A stretch of DNA of 45,388 nt from Mycobacterium sp. WUMAC-067 (GTDB lineage: Bacteria; Actinomycetota; Actinomycetes; Mycobacteriales; Mycobacteriaceae): the NCBI RefSeq assembly GCF_020217485.1, contig NZ_JAEKMI010000039.1, positions 1-45,388 on the forward strand. Reading direction: 5' to 3'. The notes below the pieces were generated by a model. That model was given only the letters and a program-made list of their open reading frames with translations. It did no database searches and was not told where the DNA came from. Shown in pieces: positions 23,154 to 31,444 of this stretch. A program made the position numbers and the translations under genes. Within the stretch, counting starts at the first letter, position 1; each line of letters starts with the position of its first letter.

Positions 23154-24128
23154 TTACGACAGAGCCTCGGGCAGCACGACCTCGCCCACCCGCTTGAGAT
23201 AGGTCCACGCGATGTCCGGGGACAGCCCGCCGCACAGCGGCGACAGGTTGAGCACCTGACCGGCCTTCACCCGCGAAATCGCCTCGGGGACAGAGATGAT
23301 CACGTGCGACGTGCCGGTCTCGCGCAGCTCGTCGACGGTGTTCACGTGCGAGAAGCCGGCCGTCGTCTCGTCGCCGGGGTTCCACGCGGCATAGGTTTTC
23401 ACGTCGTGCAGCAGGTGATCGCCGATCTCTTTCCACGCCTGATCGACGTCTTCGGCGACGAACACGACGGAAGGGGTGTTGCGGTCGGGAAACATCGTCG
23501 GGCCCGGCGTGTGGCCGTGCTCGCGGCAGGCCTCCTCGTAGGCCTCCCGGATGCCCGGCGCGTTGGCGTTGCCCAGCATGCCCAGGCCGTACCTGCCGGC
23601 CCGGCGGGCCGCCGCCAGGGTTCCCCCACCCCACATCAGGCCGGGGCCCCCGGGGGTCAGCGGGCGCGGCGTGACCGTGATCCGCCGCCCGTCTTCGACC
23701 ACGGTTTCACCGGCGAGCAGTCGCCGCAGCAGCGCGAGTTTCTCGTCGCAGAGGCGACCGCGCTTCTTGATGGGCACGCCGAAGTGCTCGAACTCCTCGG
23801 GCCGGTAGCCCAGGGCCAAAATGTATGACGCCCGGCCGTTGCTGATGATGTCGAGGACCGCCATGTCCTCGGCGAGGCGCACGGTTTCGTAGAACGGAAG
23901 GATCAAAATCAGGCTCAGCGCCAGGCGCTGCGTTCGCGCCGCCACCGCCGAGGCCAGCAAGAACGGCGAGGGCAGGTAGCCGTCCTCGGAGCCGTGGTGC
24001 TCACACAGCACGGCGGCGAGACCGCCGTGCTCCTCGGCCCAGGCGGCCATTTCGGGCGCCGCGGCGTACAGATCTGTTGGGGCCGCGGCCCATTCGGGAT
24101 CGCGCATGTCGAAGCGCAGTGTGTACAC
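23154..24128 (-). CDS. LLM class flavin-dependent oxidoreductase (copy 1)
   Basis: 324-aa luciferase-like monooxygenase-fold enzyme. It begins YTLRFDMRDPEWAAAPTDLYAAA, has the EHHGSEDGYLPSPF block near 43-56, a core with LAEDMAVLDIISNGRASYILALGYR (about 86-110) and GGGTLAAARRAGRYGLG near 166-182. The EHH motif is typical of the bacterial-luciferase alpha-like subgroup. The GTG start at 24126-24128 has TAGGAG upstream. It lies 45 nt downstream of the DapB-like gene on the same strand. It is clearly paralogous to the gene at 25309-26301. Confidence 0.88.
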   Translation of the reverse strand: MYTLRFDMRDPEWAAAPTDLYAAAPEMAAWAEEHGGLAAVLCEHHGSEDGYLPSPFLLASAVAARTQRLALSLILILPFYETVRLAEDMAVLDIISNGRASYILALGYRPEEFEHFGVPIKKRGRLCDEKLALLRRLLAGETVVEDGRRITVTPRPLTPGGPGLMWGGGTLAAARRAGRYGLGMLGNANAPGIREAYEEACREHGHTPGPTMFPDRNTPSVVFVAEDVDQAWKEIGDHLLHDVKTYAAWNPGDETTAGFSHVNTVDELRETGTSHVIISVPEAISRVKAGQVLNLSPLCGGLSPDIAWTYLKRVGEVVLPEALS

Positions 24129-24173
24129 GGCAGACTCCTAGGTGGCCTAATCTTGGTGATGCACGTTACACCT

Positions 24174-25235
24174 TCAGTCGAAGGCGTAAAGCGGCAGCGT
24201 CATGGGAATGTCCAGCGAGCTGAGCAGGCCCGCGGGCGCCGCGACCACATACGGGATCGCGTTGACGACCCGCATCGCCGTCGACGCCATGGCGGCGTGC
24301 CCGGCGCCGTGGCCCGCGGCCTCCCCCATCGTCATCTCGCAGTGCACGTCGGGATCGCCGTCGATGTCGACCCGATAGGTGGCGTCGGACTCCGAGGTCG
24401 GCCAATCGGGCGCGACGTCGCGGGCCATCCGGATGACGTGCTCGATGACGATGGCCTCGCGGCCGTTCACCACGCCCGCCGCCCGCGTCCGCACGGCAGC
24501 GCAGGTGCCCGCCTTGATGGTGCCGAATGCCACCTCGATGTCGCGGTCGGTCAGCCGTCGGTCCAGCGACCCGCACACCTCTTCCACCTCGACCCCGAGA
24601 CCGCTGGCGATCAGGTATATCGGTGCCTTCCAAGCTATTTCGATGAATCCGGGGGTGGCGAGCATCGGTTGGAAATCCAGCGGGTGGCCGAAACCCATCC
24701 CGTTCATCATCACGTCGGCCACCGGATAGTGGTCGTTGAGGGCGACCTCGCTGGCGGTGATGGTCCGGATGCGCTTCGACTGCGTCGTCATCAGCAGCGC
24801 GAGCTGATCGGAGGCGAATCCCGGAAAGATGCCGGACGCGTAGAGCGAGGCACCGCCGGCCGTGGCCGCCGCCTCGAGCTGGTCGCGCCAGTCCGGGGCG
24901 AAATACGACGGCGGATGCACCAGGCTGGTCGACGACGTCGACACGACGTTGATGCCGGCCGTCAGCAGCCGCACATAGTCGGGCACTGCCGCCCCGTCGC
25001 GCTCCGGACCGCTGGCCGCGTACACCACGCAGTCCGGGGCCAGGGCGATCAGGGCGTCGGCGTCGTCGGTCGCCGTCACGCCGAGCGGGTCGCCGCCGGC
25101 CAGCTCGCCGGCGTCGCGACCGACCTTGTCCGCCGAATGTACCCATACCCCAACGAGTTCCAGATCCGGGCGTCGGCGGACGGCGTCGATCGCGACCTTG
25201 CCGACGCCGCCGGTGGACCACACGACAACCCGCAT
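24174..25235 (-). CDS. DapB-like NAD(P)-binding oxidoreductase (copy 1)
   Basis: 353-aa protein of the dihydrodipicolinate-reductase-like group found in mycobacteria and rhodococci. The Rossmann motif VVVWSTGGVGKVAI lies at residues 3-16, then WVHSADKVGRDAGELAG near 31-47 and VIEHVIRMARDVAPDWP near 246-262. It is longer than true DapB, so a role in lysine synthesis is unlikely; relatives include amine and diaminopentane dehydrogenase-like proteins. I chose the ATG at 25233-25235 because AGGAG precedes it and the Rossmann fold starts at once. It heads a unit with LLM copy 1 and is about half identical by eye to the gene at 26567-27661. Confidence 0.8.
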   Translation of the reverse strand: MRVVVWSTGGVGKVAIDAVRRRPDLELVGVWVHSADKVGRDAGELAGGDPLGVTATDDADALIALAPDCVVYAASGPERDGAAVPDYVRLLTAGINVVSTSSTSLVHPPSYFAPDWRDQLEAAATAGGASLYASGIFPGFASDQLALLMTTQSKRIRTITASEVALNDHYPVADVMMNGMGFGHPLDFQPMLATPGFIEIAWKAPIYLIASGLGVEVEEVCGSLDRRLTDRDIEVAFGTIKAGTCAAVRTRAAGVVNGREAIVIEHVIRMARDVAPDWPTSESDATYRVDIDGDPDVHCEMTMGEAAGHGAGHAAMASTAMRVVNAIPYVVAAPAGLLSSLDIPMTLPLYAFD

Positions 25236-25261
25236 AGCGCTTCTCCTCACCTGTTCTGCGC

Positions 25262-25317
25262 CGAGGGTGAATCCTGCGACGCGACACGCCGCCACGGCGT
25301 CGTGGAATTCACTCTCG
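25262..25317. repeat. Large imperfect inverted repeat
   Basis: Arms 25262-25282 and 25297-25317 match as complements at 17 of 21 positions around a 14-nt loop. The right arm overlaps the stop codon of LLM copy 2 (25309-25311). The GTGAATCC core matches the repeat at 9023-9073. It could end the transcript of the upstream minus-strand LLM gene and so separate it from the DapB-like gene. Confidence 0.6.
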
Positions 25318-26301
25318 CGGCCCCGCTGAATCGTGCGCGCGGGTGGCGGCGCGCGCGGCGCGTTCTAGATAGGGCCAGGCAACGTCGGGTGCGATGCCGC
25401 CGCACAACGGGTGCAGGGGCAGCGGCCGGCCGCCACGGACGTACTCGGTTGCCTCGTCGGGAGTGAAGATGCGGTAGGGGCCGCCCTCGTCGCGCAGTGC
25501 GTCCACGCTGTCGGCCCGGGTGATGCTGGCCACCGAGTCGTCATCGGGGCGGTAGGAAGCGGCCATCACGGCGTCGTGCACCAGGTGCGGACCCAGGGCA
25601 TCCCAAGCCCGGTCCACGTCGTCGGCGACGAAAACCGTTGTGGGGTGGCCGGGGACGGGAAACTGGACGATGCCGGGTTCATGCCCGTGGGCCCGGCACT
25701 GCGCCTCGTAGAAATCCTTGAGGGTCGGCGATTCCGTTTGGGACACGAAGCCCAGGCCGAGCCTGCCGGCGCGCCGCGCGGCGGCTTCGGTGCCCCCGGC
25801 GATGAGCATCATCGGCCCGTTGGGCGACGCGCACGCGGGTGTGACACGCACCGTGCGGCCCTGGTATTCGACGGCCTCACCCCGAACCAGCGGGCCGAGC
25901 ACGGCGAGGATTTCGTCCGCTTTTCGCCCGCGGGTGGCCATGTCGGCGCCGAAGTGGTCGTACTCCTCGCCGCGGTGCCCGACGCCGAACACATAGGACA
26001 CCCGCCCCCGGCTGATCAGGTCCAGCACGGTCATTTCCTCGGCGAGCCGGACCGGGTCCCACAGCGGAATCGGCACCGCCGCCAGCAGGATTGCCAGCGT
26101 ACGGGTCCGGGCCGCGATCGCCGACGCCAGCAGCAACGGCGCCGGCAGGTGGCCGTCGTCGGCGCCGTGGTGCTCGGAAAGCACCGACATCACGGCGCCG
26201 CGCGTCTCCGCCCACGCGCACATGTCGATGGCCGCCGCATACAGATCGGTGGGCGGCGCGCCCCAACCGGGCGCGCGCATGTCGAACCTGAGCGTGAACA
26301 T
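25309..26301 (-). CDS. LLM class flavin-dependent oxidoreductase (copy 2)
   Basis: 330-aa luciferase-like monooxygenase-fold enzyme, paralogue of the gene at 23154-24128. Matching blocks are FTLRFDMRAPGWGAPPTDLY at the start, SEHHGADDGHLPAPL near 42-56, LISRGRVSYVFGVGHRGEEYDHFG near 95-118 and LCGGIAPDVAWPYLERA near the C-terminus. I chose the ATG at 26299-26301 because copy 1 starts at the same place in the alignment and the longer frame adds an unconserved, Arg-rich lead. It is divergent from DapB-like copy 2, with a 265-nt AT-rich control region between them. Confidence 0.88.
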   Translation of the reverse strand: MFTLRFDMRAPGWGAPPTDLYAAAIDMCAWAETRGAVMSVLSEHHGADDGHLPAPLLLASAIAARTRTLAILLAAVPIPLWDPVRLAEEMTVLDLISRGRVSYVFGVGHRGEEYDHFGADMATRGRKADEILAVLGPLVRGEAVEYQGRTVRVTPACASPNGPMMLIAGGTEAAARRAGRLGLGFVSQTESPTLKDFYEAQCRAHGHEPGIVQFPVPGHPTTVFVADDVDRAWDALGPHLVHDAVMAASYRPDDDSVASITRADSVDALRDEGGPYRIFTPDEATEYVRGGRPLPLHPLCGGIAPDVAWPYLERAARAATRAHDSAGPRE

Positions 26302-26566
26302 CAACTCCCGCCCGCGCTCCGCTGAGGATCGGGCGTAGTGCCCGCCTCGCAGCGACAACGCGGTCCCGAATCGTCGCCCGGAGGCGGGAAAAACCCTGAT
26401 TCGGCGCTCACCGCTGCAGACTAACCTAAAATTTGTTCGTTAAGATAGTGCTTGCTTTCCTAACCTGAAACCACCCGCATTGGCGCGCACGTCGCGAACG
26501 CACGAAAAGCGCGGCGGCCCTTAGCCTTACACCGCCGGCGGGCGGATGAACCTGAGGAGGAACGAG
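26302..26566. promoter_or_regulatory. Divergent control region with TAACCT direct repeats
   Basis: 265 nt without a gene between two divergent genes. Positions 26418-26470 are strikingly AT-rich for this genome. They hold a direct repeat CTAACCTRAAA (26421-26431 and 26460-26470, 10 of 11 bases alike) and, between the copies, a lone GATAGTG (26444-26450) that equals one arm of the TetR operator at 22198-22213. Promoters for both directions are expected here. Confidence 0.4.
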
Positions 26567-27661
26567 ATGACAACACATCGCGTGGTGGTGTGGGCGACCG
26601 GCGGCATCGGCTCAATCGCGATCCGCGCCCTCTCGCGGCGCCCCAATCTGGAACTGGCCGGCGTCTGGGTGCACTCGGACGAAAAGGTCGGCAAGGACGC
26701 GGGCGAACTGGCCGGGGGCGAGCCGATCGGCCTGGAAGCCACCAACGACGCGGACGCGCTGATCGCGCTGAAGCCCGACTGCGTCATCTACGCGGCCAGC
26801 GGCCCGGAACGCGACGCGTTGGCCATCCCCGACTACGTCAGGCTGCTCGAAGCCGGGATCAACGTCGTGACGACCAGCACCACGCGGCTGGTCAACCCGC
26901 ACGCCTACGAACCCGCGGAATGGCGCGACCAACTCGTCGCCGCCGCCAAGCAGGGCCAGGCGTCGCTGTACGCGTCGGGGATCGAGCCGGGCTTCGCCGC
27001 CGACTACCTGCCGCTGGTGCTGTCCACCCAGTCGTCGTTCATCGAAAAGATCCACTCGTTCGAGATCGGCCTCTACGACGACTACGGGGTGCCCGACATC
27101 ATGAGCGACGCGCTGGGTTTCGGCCGTCCGCTCGACTACCAACCCTGGATCAGCTATCCCGGCGCGATCGCCGGCGAATGGCAGGGGCAGATCCGGTTGA
27201 TCGCCGACGCGTTGGGGGTCGAAGTCCAGGAAGTCCGCGAGAGTTTCGATCGCGCCGTCACCAACCGGACGCTGGAAGTCGCGATGGGTACCGTCGAGGC
27301 CGGAACCTGTGGCGCGCTGAGGATGCAGGCGATCGGGGTGGTCGGCGGTCGCGAAGCCATCGTCATCGAACACGTCACGCGGCTGGCCCACGACGTCGCG
27401 CCCGACTGGCCCACCGGGATCGGCGATCTGTCCTATCGCGTCACGATCACCGGCGACCCCGACCTCGACTGCACCCTGGCGGCGACGTTGCGCCATCCCG
27501 GCAGGGCCGGGATCGCGGGCATGACCTCGGGGGCGGGCGCCATGGTCGCCACCGCGATGCGCGTCGTCAATGCCGTGCCCTATGTCGTTGCCGCCGAGCC
27601 GGGATTGCTCAGCTCGGTCGACCTGCCGTTGACGATTCCGAAGCACGCGTTCGCCACCTAA
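26567..27661 (+). CDS. DapB-like NAD(P)-binding oxidoreductase (copy 2)
   Basis: 364-aa paralogue of the protein encoded at 24174-25235, with the Rossmann motif VVVWATGGIGSIAI at about residues 5-18, WVHSDEKVGKDAGELAGG near 33-50 and EAIVIEHVTRLAHDVAPDWP near 265-284. I chose the ATG at 26567 because AGGAGGAA lies at about 26556-26563; the earlier in-frame ATG at 26546 precedes that ribosome binding site. The stop codon is 9 nt before the malY-type gene, so the two may be co-transcribed. Reaction and substrate are unknown. Confidence 0.8.
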   Translation: MTTHRVVVWATGGIGSIAIRALSRRPNLELAGVWVHSDEKVGKDAGELAGGEPIGLEATNDADALIALKPDCVIYAASGPERDALAIPDYVRLLEAGINVVTTSTTRLVNPHAYEPAEWRDQLVAAAKQGQASLYASGIEPGFAADYLPLVLSTQSSFIEKIHSFEIGLYDDYGVPDIMSDALGFGRPLDYQPWISYPGAIAGEWQGQIRLIADALGVEVQEVRESFDRAVTNRTLEVAMGTVEAGTCGALRMQAIGVVGGREAIVIEHVTRLAHDVAPDWPTGIGDLSYRVTITGDPDLDCTLAATLRHPGRAGIAGMTSGAGAMVATAMRVVNAVPYVVAAEPGLLSSVDLPLTIPKHAFAT

Positions 27662-27670
27662 TCTGCCCGA

Positions 27671-28867
27671 GTGACGTTTAATCCCCTCGAGGAGCTCACG
27701 CTCGCGCAACTGCGGCTTCGCACCAGCATGAAATGGCGGGCACACCCCGCCGACGTCCTGCCGCTGTGGGTCGCCGAGATGGACGTCAACCTGCCGCCGA
27801 CGGTGGCCGAGGCGCTGCGCAGGGCCGTCGACAACGGCGACACCGGATACCCCTGCGGCACGGCGTTGGCGGAGGCGGTCGGCGCGTTCGCGGCGCGGCA
27901 CTGGCAGTGGCATGACCTGGAGGTGGGCCGCACCGCGCTCGTACCCGACGTCATGCTCGGCATCGTCGAGGTGCTGCGCCTGGTCACGGATCGCGGTGAC
28001 GCCGTCGTCGTCAATCCGCCTGTCTACGCACCGTTTTACGCGTTCGTGGCGCACGACGGTCGGAGGGTGATCGAAGCGCCGCTCGCCGAGGGGCGGATCG
28101 ATCTGGAGGCGTTGGAGGAAACCTTTTCCCGGGCCCGCGCGACGCACGGGAACGTGGCGTACCTGTTGTGCAATCCGCACAACCCGACCGGCACGGTGCA
28201 CACCGCCGAGGAGCTGCGCGCCGTGGCCGAGCTCGCGCGCCGATACGGCGTCCGGGTGGTGTCCGACGAGATTCACGCGCCCGTCATCCTGCCGGGATCG
28301 CGCTTCACCCCCTTCCTGACCGTCCCTGGAGCGGAGAACGCCTTCGCCCTGACGTCGGGGTCCAAGGCCTGGAATCTGTCCGGACTGAAGGCGGCCCTGG
28401 CCATCGCCGGGCCGCAGGCGGCCGCCGACCTGGACCGGATGCCGGAGGAGGTCAGTCACGGGCCCAGCCACCTCGGCGTCATCGCCCACGCCGAGGCGTT
28501 CCGCAGCGGTGACGATTGGCTCGACGCGACGCTGAGGGGCCTCGACGAGAACCGGAAACTGCTGGGCGAGTTGGTCGCCGAGCACCTTCCGGGCGTGAAA
28601 TACCAATGGCCACAAGGCACTTACCTCGCGTGGCTGGACTGCCGAGCACTCGGTGTCGACGAAGAGGTCAGCGATGGCCTCGCGGTGGTTGCCGACCTGT
28701 CCGGACCCGCCCGCTGGTTCCTCGATCACGCCCGGGTGGCGCTCAGCTCCGGACACGTGTTCGGTACCGGCGGAGCCGGGCACGTGCGACTGAACTTCGC
28801 CACCTCGCGCGCCATCCTCACCGAGGCCGTGTCGCGCATGGGCCGCGCCCTCGCCGAGGCTCGATAG
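27671..28867 (+). CDS. PLP-dependent C-S lyase/aminotransferase, MalY/PatB family
   Basis: 398-aa fold-type I PLP enzyme. The N-terminus RTSMKWRAHPADVLPLWVAEMD is characteristic of MalY/PatB cystathionine beta-lyases. CNPHNPTG (PLP-binding) lies near 170-177, SDEIHAP near 198-204 and the PLP-binding lysine near 231 in SGSKAWNLSG. It probably cleaves cystathionine or other cysteine S-conjugates to pyruvate, ammonia and a thiol. It matches M. tuberculosis Rv2294 in sequence and in its place after sseB. The GTG start is close behind the DapB-like gene. With nirA, sseB and the CysQ-like gene it adds to a sulfur theme in the window. Confidence 0.9.
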   Translation: MTFNPLEELTLAQLRLRTSMKWRAHPADVLPLWVAEMDVNLPPTVAEALRRAVDNGDTGYPCGTALAEAVGAFAARHWQWHDLEVGRTALVPDVMLGIVEVLRLVTDRGDAVVVNPPVYAPFYAFVAHDGRRVIEAPLAEGRIDLEALEETFSRARATHGNVAYLLCNPHNPTGTVHTAEELRAVAELARRYGVRVVSDEIHAPVILPGSRFTPFLTVPGAENAFALTSGSKAWNLSGLKAALAIAGPQAAADLDRMPEEVSHGPSHLGVIAHAEAFRSGDDWLDATLRGLDENRKLLGELVAEHLPGVKYQWPQGTYLAWLDCRALGVDEEVSDGLAVVADLSGPARWFLDHARVALSSGHVFGTGGAGHVRLNFATSRAILTEAVSRMGRALAEAR

Positions 28868-28888
28868 CGCCGCGGCCGCGGCCTTCGG

Positions 28889-29617
28889 CTACGCGGAGAT
28901 TTCTTCGGCCCCTCGCCCCAGGTTCCGGAACCCTTCGGCGGGCTCTTTCATGCCCAGGGTGAACGGCAGGGTGTTGAACTCGAGCTTCATCGTCGCGCCG
29001 AGTCGGCGCAACAAGCTGCGCTCGGGCGCCACGGCCGGAAGCTGCAGCGCCGCGAGGTCGATGTAGTGCGTCGATGTTTCGCCGATGCCGTCAAACACGT
29101 GGAGCATGGGTGTGCACAGCCCACGCATCTGCTCGTCGAGGCATGCCGCGACGGGATCGGTCATGAGTACGTATTCGGCAACCGGCACGGTGTTTTTCAG
29201 CATTCGGTGCACCAGGATGACATCGAGGCCGGCGAGCTCGGTATGGCGTTTGACCCTCTGATCCGCCACCTCGCCCACGTGCACGACGAACTTGAGCGAC
29301 AGGTTCTCCAGCTGCGAGCAACTCGCACACTGGCAGGCGATGTCGTTTTTCAGACGCTCCCGCCGCTCCAGGAACGACGTGCGCATCCGTGACAGCCGCT
29401 CGCACACCACCACTTTGGCGTTGGTGTCCGGCGCCCAGAAGAACGCGGCGTCGCCCTCGAGCTTGGCGAGTTTCAGACCCTTGGCGGCGTTGATGACCGA
29501 CTCCAGCAGGCCGGCTACCGTCAGCTGGGCATGGGCAAGGTGCGTCCGGTTCCACTGCATGTAATGCGTGTAACCGCCGATGTCGGCTATGAGCAGAACC
29601 GCGCGCCGAATTGCCAT
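28889..29617 (-). CDS. DUF2652 protein with adenylate-cyclase-like N-terminus
   Basis: 242-aa cytoplasmic protein of the DUF2652 type. The N-terminal half looks like a class III nucleotide cyclase: LLIADIGGYTHYM (Asp12) and KLEGDAAFF (Asp56) match the metal-binding aspartate motifs in order and spacing. The catalytic Arg/Asn pair is not evident, so activity is doubtful. A short insertion contains three cysteines (95, 97 and 100 in CQCASC) that could bind a metal. It converges on malY and is divergent from dhmA. Sensor or degenerate cyclase roles are guesses. Confidence 0.75.
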   Translation of the reverse strand: MAIRRAVLLIADIGGYTHYMQWNRTHLAHAQLTVAGLLESVINAAKGLKLAKLEGDAAFFWAPDTNAKVVVCERLSRMRTSFLERRERLKNDIACQCASCSQLENLSLKFVVHVGEVADQRVKRHTELAGLDVILVHRMLKNTVPVAEYVLMTDPVAACLDEQMRGLCTPMLHVFDGIGETSTHYIDLAALQLPAVAPERSLLRRLGATMKLEFNTLPFTLGMKEPAEGFRNLGRGAEEISA

Positions 29618-29728
29618 GAATAAGCCAGTTTAGTGGCCTGCGCGGCGTAGCTCAATGAATCTCCCACTAGACGAAAGCGCGCCGGCGAGAGAGGCTAGCA
29701 GAGGTGCCGGTTCACCGGAGGAGCTGAT

Positions 29729-30634
29729 ATGCATGTGCTGCGAACCCCGGACTCCCGATTCGAAAACCTGGAGGGCTACCCGTTCGTAGGGCACTACCTC
29801 GACGTCAAAGCAAGCGACACCCGGCCGCTGCGCATGCACTACCTCGACGAGGGGCCGATCGAAGGGCCCCCGATCGTCCTGCTGCACGGCGAGCCCACGT
29901 GGAGCTATCTCTACCGCACCATGATCACGCCCCTGGCCGACGCCGGGAACCGCGTGCTCGCGCCCGACCTGATCGGCTTCGGCCGTTCGGACAAGCCCAG
30001 CCGGACCGAGGATTACACCTACCAGCGGCACGTGGAATGGGTGATGATGTGGTTCGAGCACCTCAACCTCACCGATGTCACGCTGTTCGTGCAGGACTGG
30101 GGATCGTTGATCGGGCTGCGCATCGCCGCCGAGCAGCCTGACCGCGTCGGGCGGCTGGTGGTGTCCAACGGGTTCCTGCCCACCGCCCAACGGCGCACCC
30201 CGGCCGCCTTCCACGCCTGGCGCGCCTTTGCGCGCTACTCCCCCGTGCTGCCCGCGGGCCGCATCGTCGGCGCCGGGACCGTCCGCAGGGTGTCGTCGAA
30301 GGTGCGGGCCGGGTACGACGCCCCCTTCCCCGACAAGACGTATCAAGCCGGGGCCCGCGCGTTCCCCCAGTTGGTCCCCACCTCGCCCACCGATCCGGCG
30401 ATTCCGGCCAACAGGCGGGCGTGGGACGCGCTCGGCCGATGGGACAAGCCGTTCCTTGCCATCTTCGGTGCCCGCGACCCCATCCTGGGGCAGGCGGACA
30501 CACCGCTGATCAAACACATTCCCGGCGCCGCGGGCCAGCCGCACGCCCGCATCAACGCCAGCCATTTCATCCAAGAGGACCGCGGACCCGAACTGGCCGA
30601 ACGCGTCCTGTCGTGGCAGCAGGCCTTGCTCTGA
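29729..30634 (+). CDS. dhmA: Haloalkane dehalogenase, DhmA
   Basis: 301-aa alpha/beta hydrolase that hydrolyses carbon-halogen bonds to an alcohol and halide through an Asp-ester intermediate. The oxyanion/halide motif HGEPTWSYLYR begins at residue 53, the nucleophile is Asp123 in VQDWGS, the acid is Asp near 250 (FGARDP) and the base His279 (NASHFIQED). These positions equal those reported for DhmA of M. avium. M. tuberculosis Rv2296 is the orthologue in the same order after malY. The ATG follows GGAGGAG; a small hairpin CCGG-TTCA-CCGG (29707-29718) abuts that site. The natural halogenated substrate is unknown. Confidence 0.93.
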   Translation: MHVLRTPDSRFENLEGYPFVGHYLDVKASDTRPLRMHYLDEGPIEGPPIVLLHGEPTWSYLYRTMITPLADAGNRVLAPDLIGFGRSDKPSRTEDYTYQRHVEWVMMWFEHLNLTDVTLFVQDWGSLIGLRIAAEQPDRVGRLVVSNGFLPTAQRRTPAAFHAWRAFARYSPVLPAGRIVGAGTVRRVSSKVRAGYDAPFPDKTYQAGARAFPQLVPTSPTDPAIPANRRAWDALGRWDKPFLAIFGARDPILGQADTPLIKHIPGAAGQPHARINASHFIQEDRGPELAERVLSWQQALL

Positions 30635-30731
30635 GAGGCCTTGATGCGCTGGGGCTCTTTCGGGAGCGAGCGCGACGGGATCTACGCGCGACCGGCAACC
30701 GCGGAGAAACTGTACCGGCCGATGACGATCT

Positions 30732-30786
30732 TGTAGGATGATAATCCTCGCGCCGGCAACGCTTCACACGTAAAGCATTGCGGCGC
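30732..30786 (+). promoter_or_regulatory. Putative MarR operator and leader hairpin
   Basis: TGTAGGATGATAATC (30732-30746) contains a short dyad AGGAT-N4-ATCCT and matches 13 of 15 bases of 31455-31469, in front of the next transcription unit. Just downstream an imperfect hairpin, arms GCGCCGGCAACGC (from 30750) and GCATTGCGGCGC (to 30786), lies in the marR leader. Operator function is inferred from the repeat of the motif at both promoters. Confidence 0.5.
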
Positions 30787-30814
30787 AAAAAGTCCAGTAC
30801 TCCAGGAGCCGACG

Positions 30815-31300
30815 TTGCCCAAGCCGACGAGTGAACACCACTCCGGCATCGCTGAACTCGACGAACGAATCCCGTTTCTCCTCGCCCAGCTCGGCGCCTA
30901 TGTCAGCAGCGACTTCCAGCGCCGCCTTTCGTCGATAGGGGCCGATCCCCGCACGTACGCAGTTCTGCTGGCGCTGGCCAGCGCCGACGGCCAGTCTCAG
31001 CGTCAGCTCTCCGAACGCCTCGGGATCCACCGCAATGCCATGGTCGTGGTCATCGACCAGCTTGAACAGCGAGGGCTCGCAAAGCGGTTGCCGCGCCCCG
31101 AGGATCGGCGCGCGGTCGCTGTCACGCTCACCGCCAAGGCCCGCCGCCTGCTGCCCGCGCTGCATGAGCAGGGCCGTGACCTCGAAAACGAAATAGCCGC
31201 GCCCCTGTCCGCGAAAGAACGCGCCACGCTGCGCCGCCTTCTTCAACGCGTCGCCACGGGCGCAGGGCTCATTCCCGGAGTTCATCCCCAATTGGCATGA
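30815..31300 (+). CDS. MarR family transcriptional regulator
   Basis: 161-aa winged-helix regulator. Helix-turn-helix and wing lie around residues 65-105 (SQRQLSERLGIHRNAMVVVIDQLEQRGLAKRLPRPEDRRAVAVTLT read in parts), with the conserved DxR of the wing in PEDRRAV. The TTG start is supported by CAGGAG upstream and by the length of MarR proteins. It precedes, on the same strand, the SDR-DoxX-membrane-multicopper oxidase operon. A shared 15-nt motif before both suggests it controls that operon and itself. MarR proteins commonly sense phenolics or oxidants, either of which would suit a multicopper oxidase. Confidence 0.9.
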   Translation: MPKPTSEHHSGIAELDERIPFLLAQLGAYVSSDFQRRLSSIGADPRTYAVLLALASADGQSQRQLSERLGIHRNAMVVVIDQLEQRGLAKRLPRPEDRRAVAVTLTAKARRLLPALHEQGRDLENEIAAPLSAKERATLRRLLQRVATGAGLIPGVHPQLA

Positions 31301-31354
31301 TCGCCGGTCATTGACCGAGCGGCGCGACGAGCAAAGCCCTCGTCAGCCGCTTCT

Positions 31355-31370
31355 CCGCGTCACACGACGC
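31355..31370 (+). terminator. Stem-loop after marR
   Basis: Perfect 6-bp stem CGCGTC-ACAC-GACGCG, 55 nt after the marR stop codon and followed by AAATCACC without a T-run. It may separate marR transcription from the next operon. Confidence 0.4.
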
Positions 31371-31444
31371 GAAATCACCACCACCTTGCTGCCGACGCCG
31401 ATTCAGCGCGGCCTCAGTCCCCTCCATTCAATCTGGCACCACAC

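Noticed and set aside
26421..26429. IdeR iron box (half-site CTAACCTAA)
   Set aside because: Only one half matches the consensus; the left half is unrelated, and the flanking genes are not iron genes.
29641..29720. tRNA-like stretch (GCGTAGCTCAATG and GGTTCACC) before dhmA
   Set aside because: A cloverleaf could not be formed; there is no acceptor stem or anticodon arm at the right spacing.
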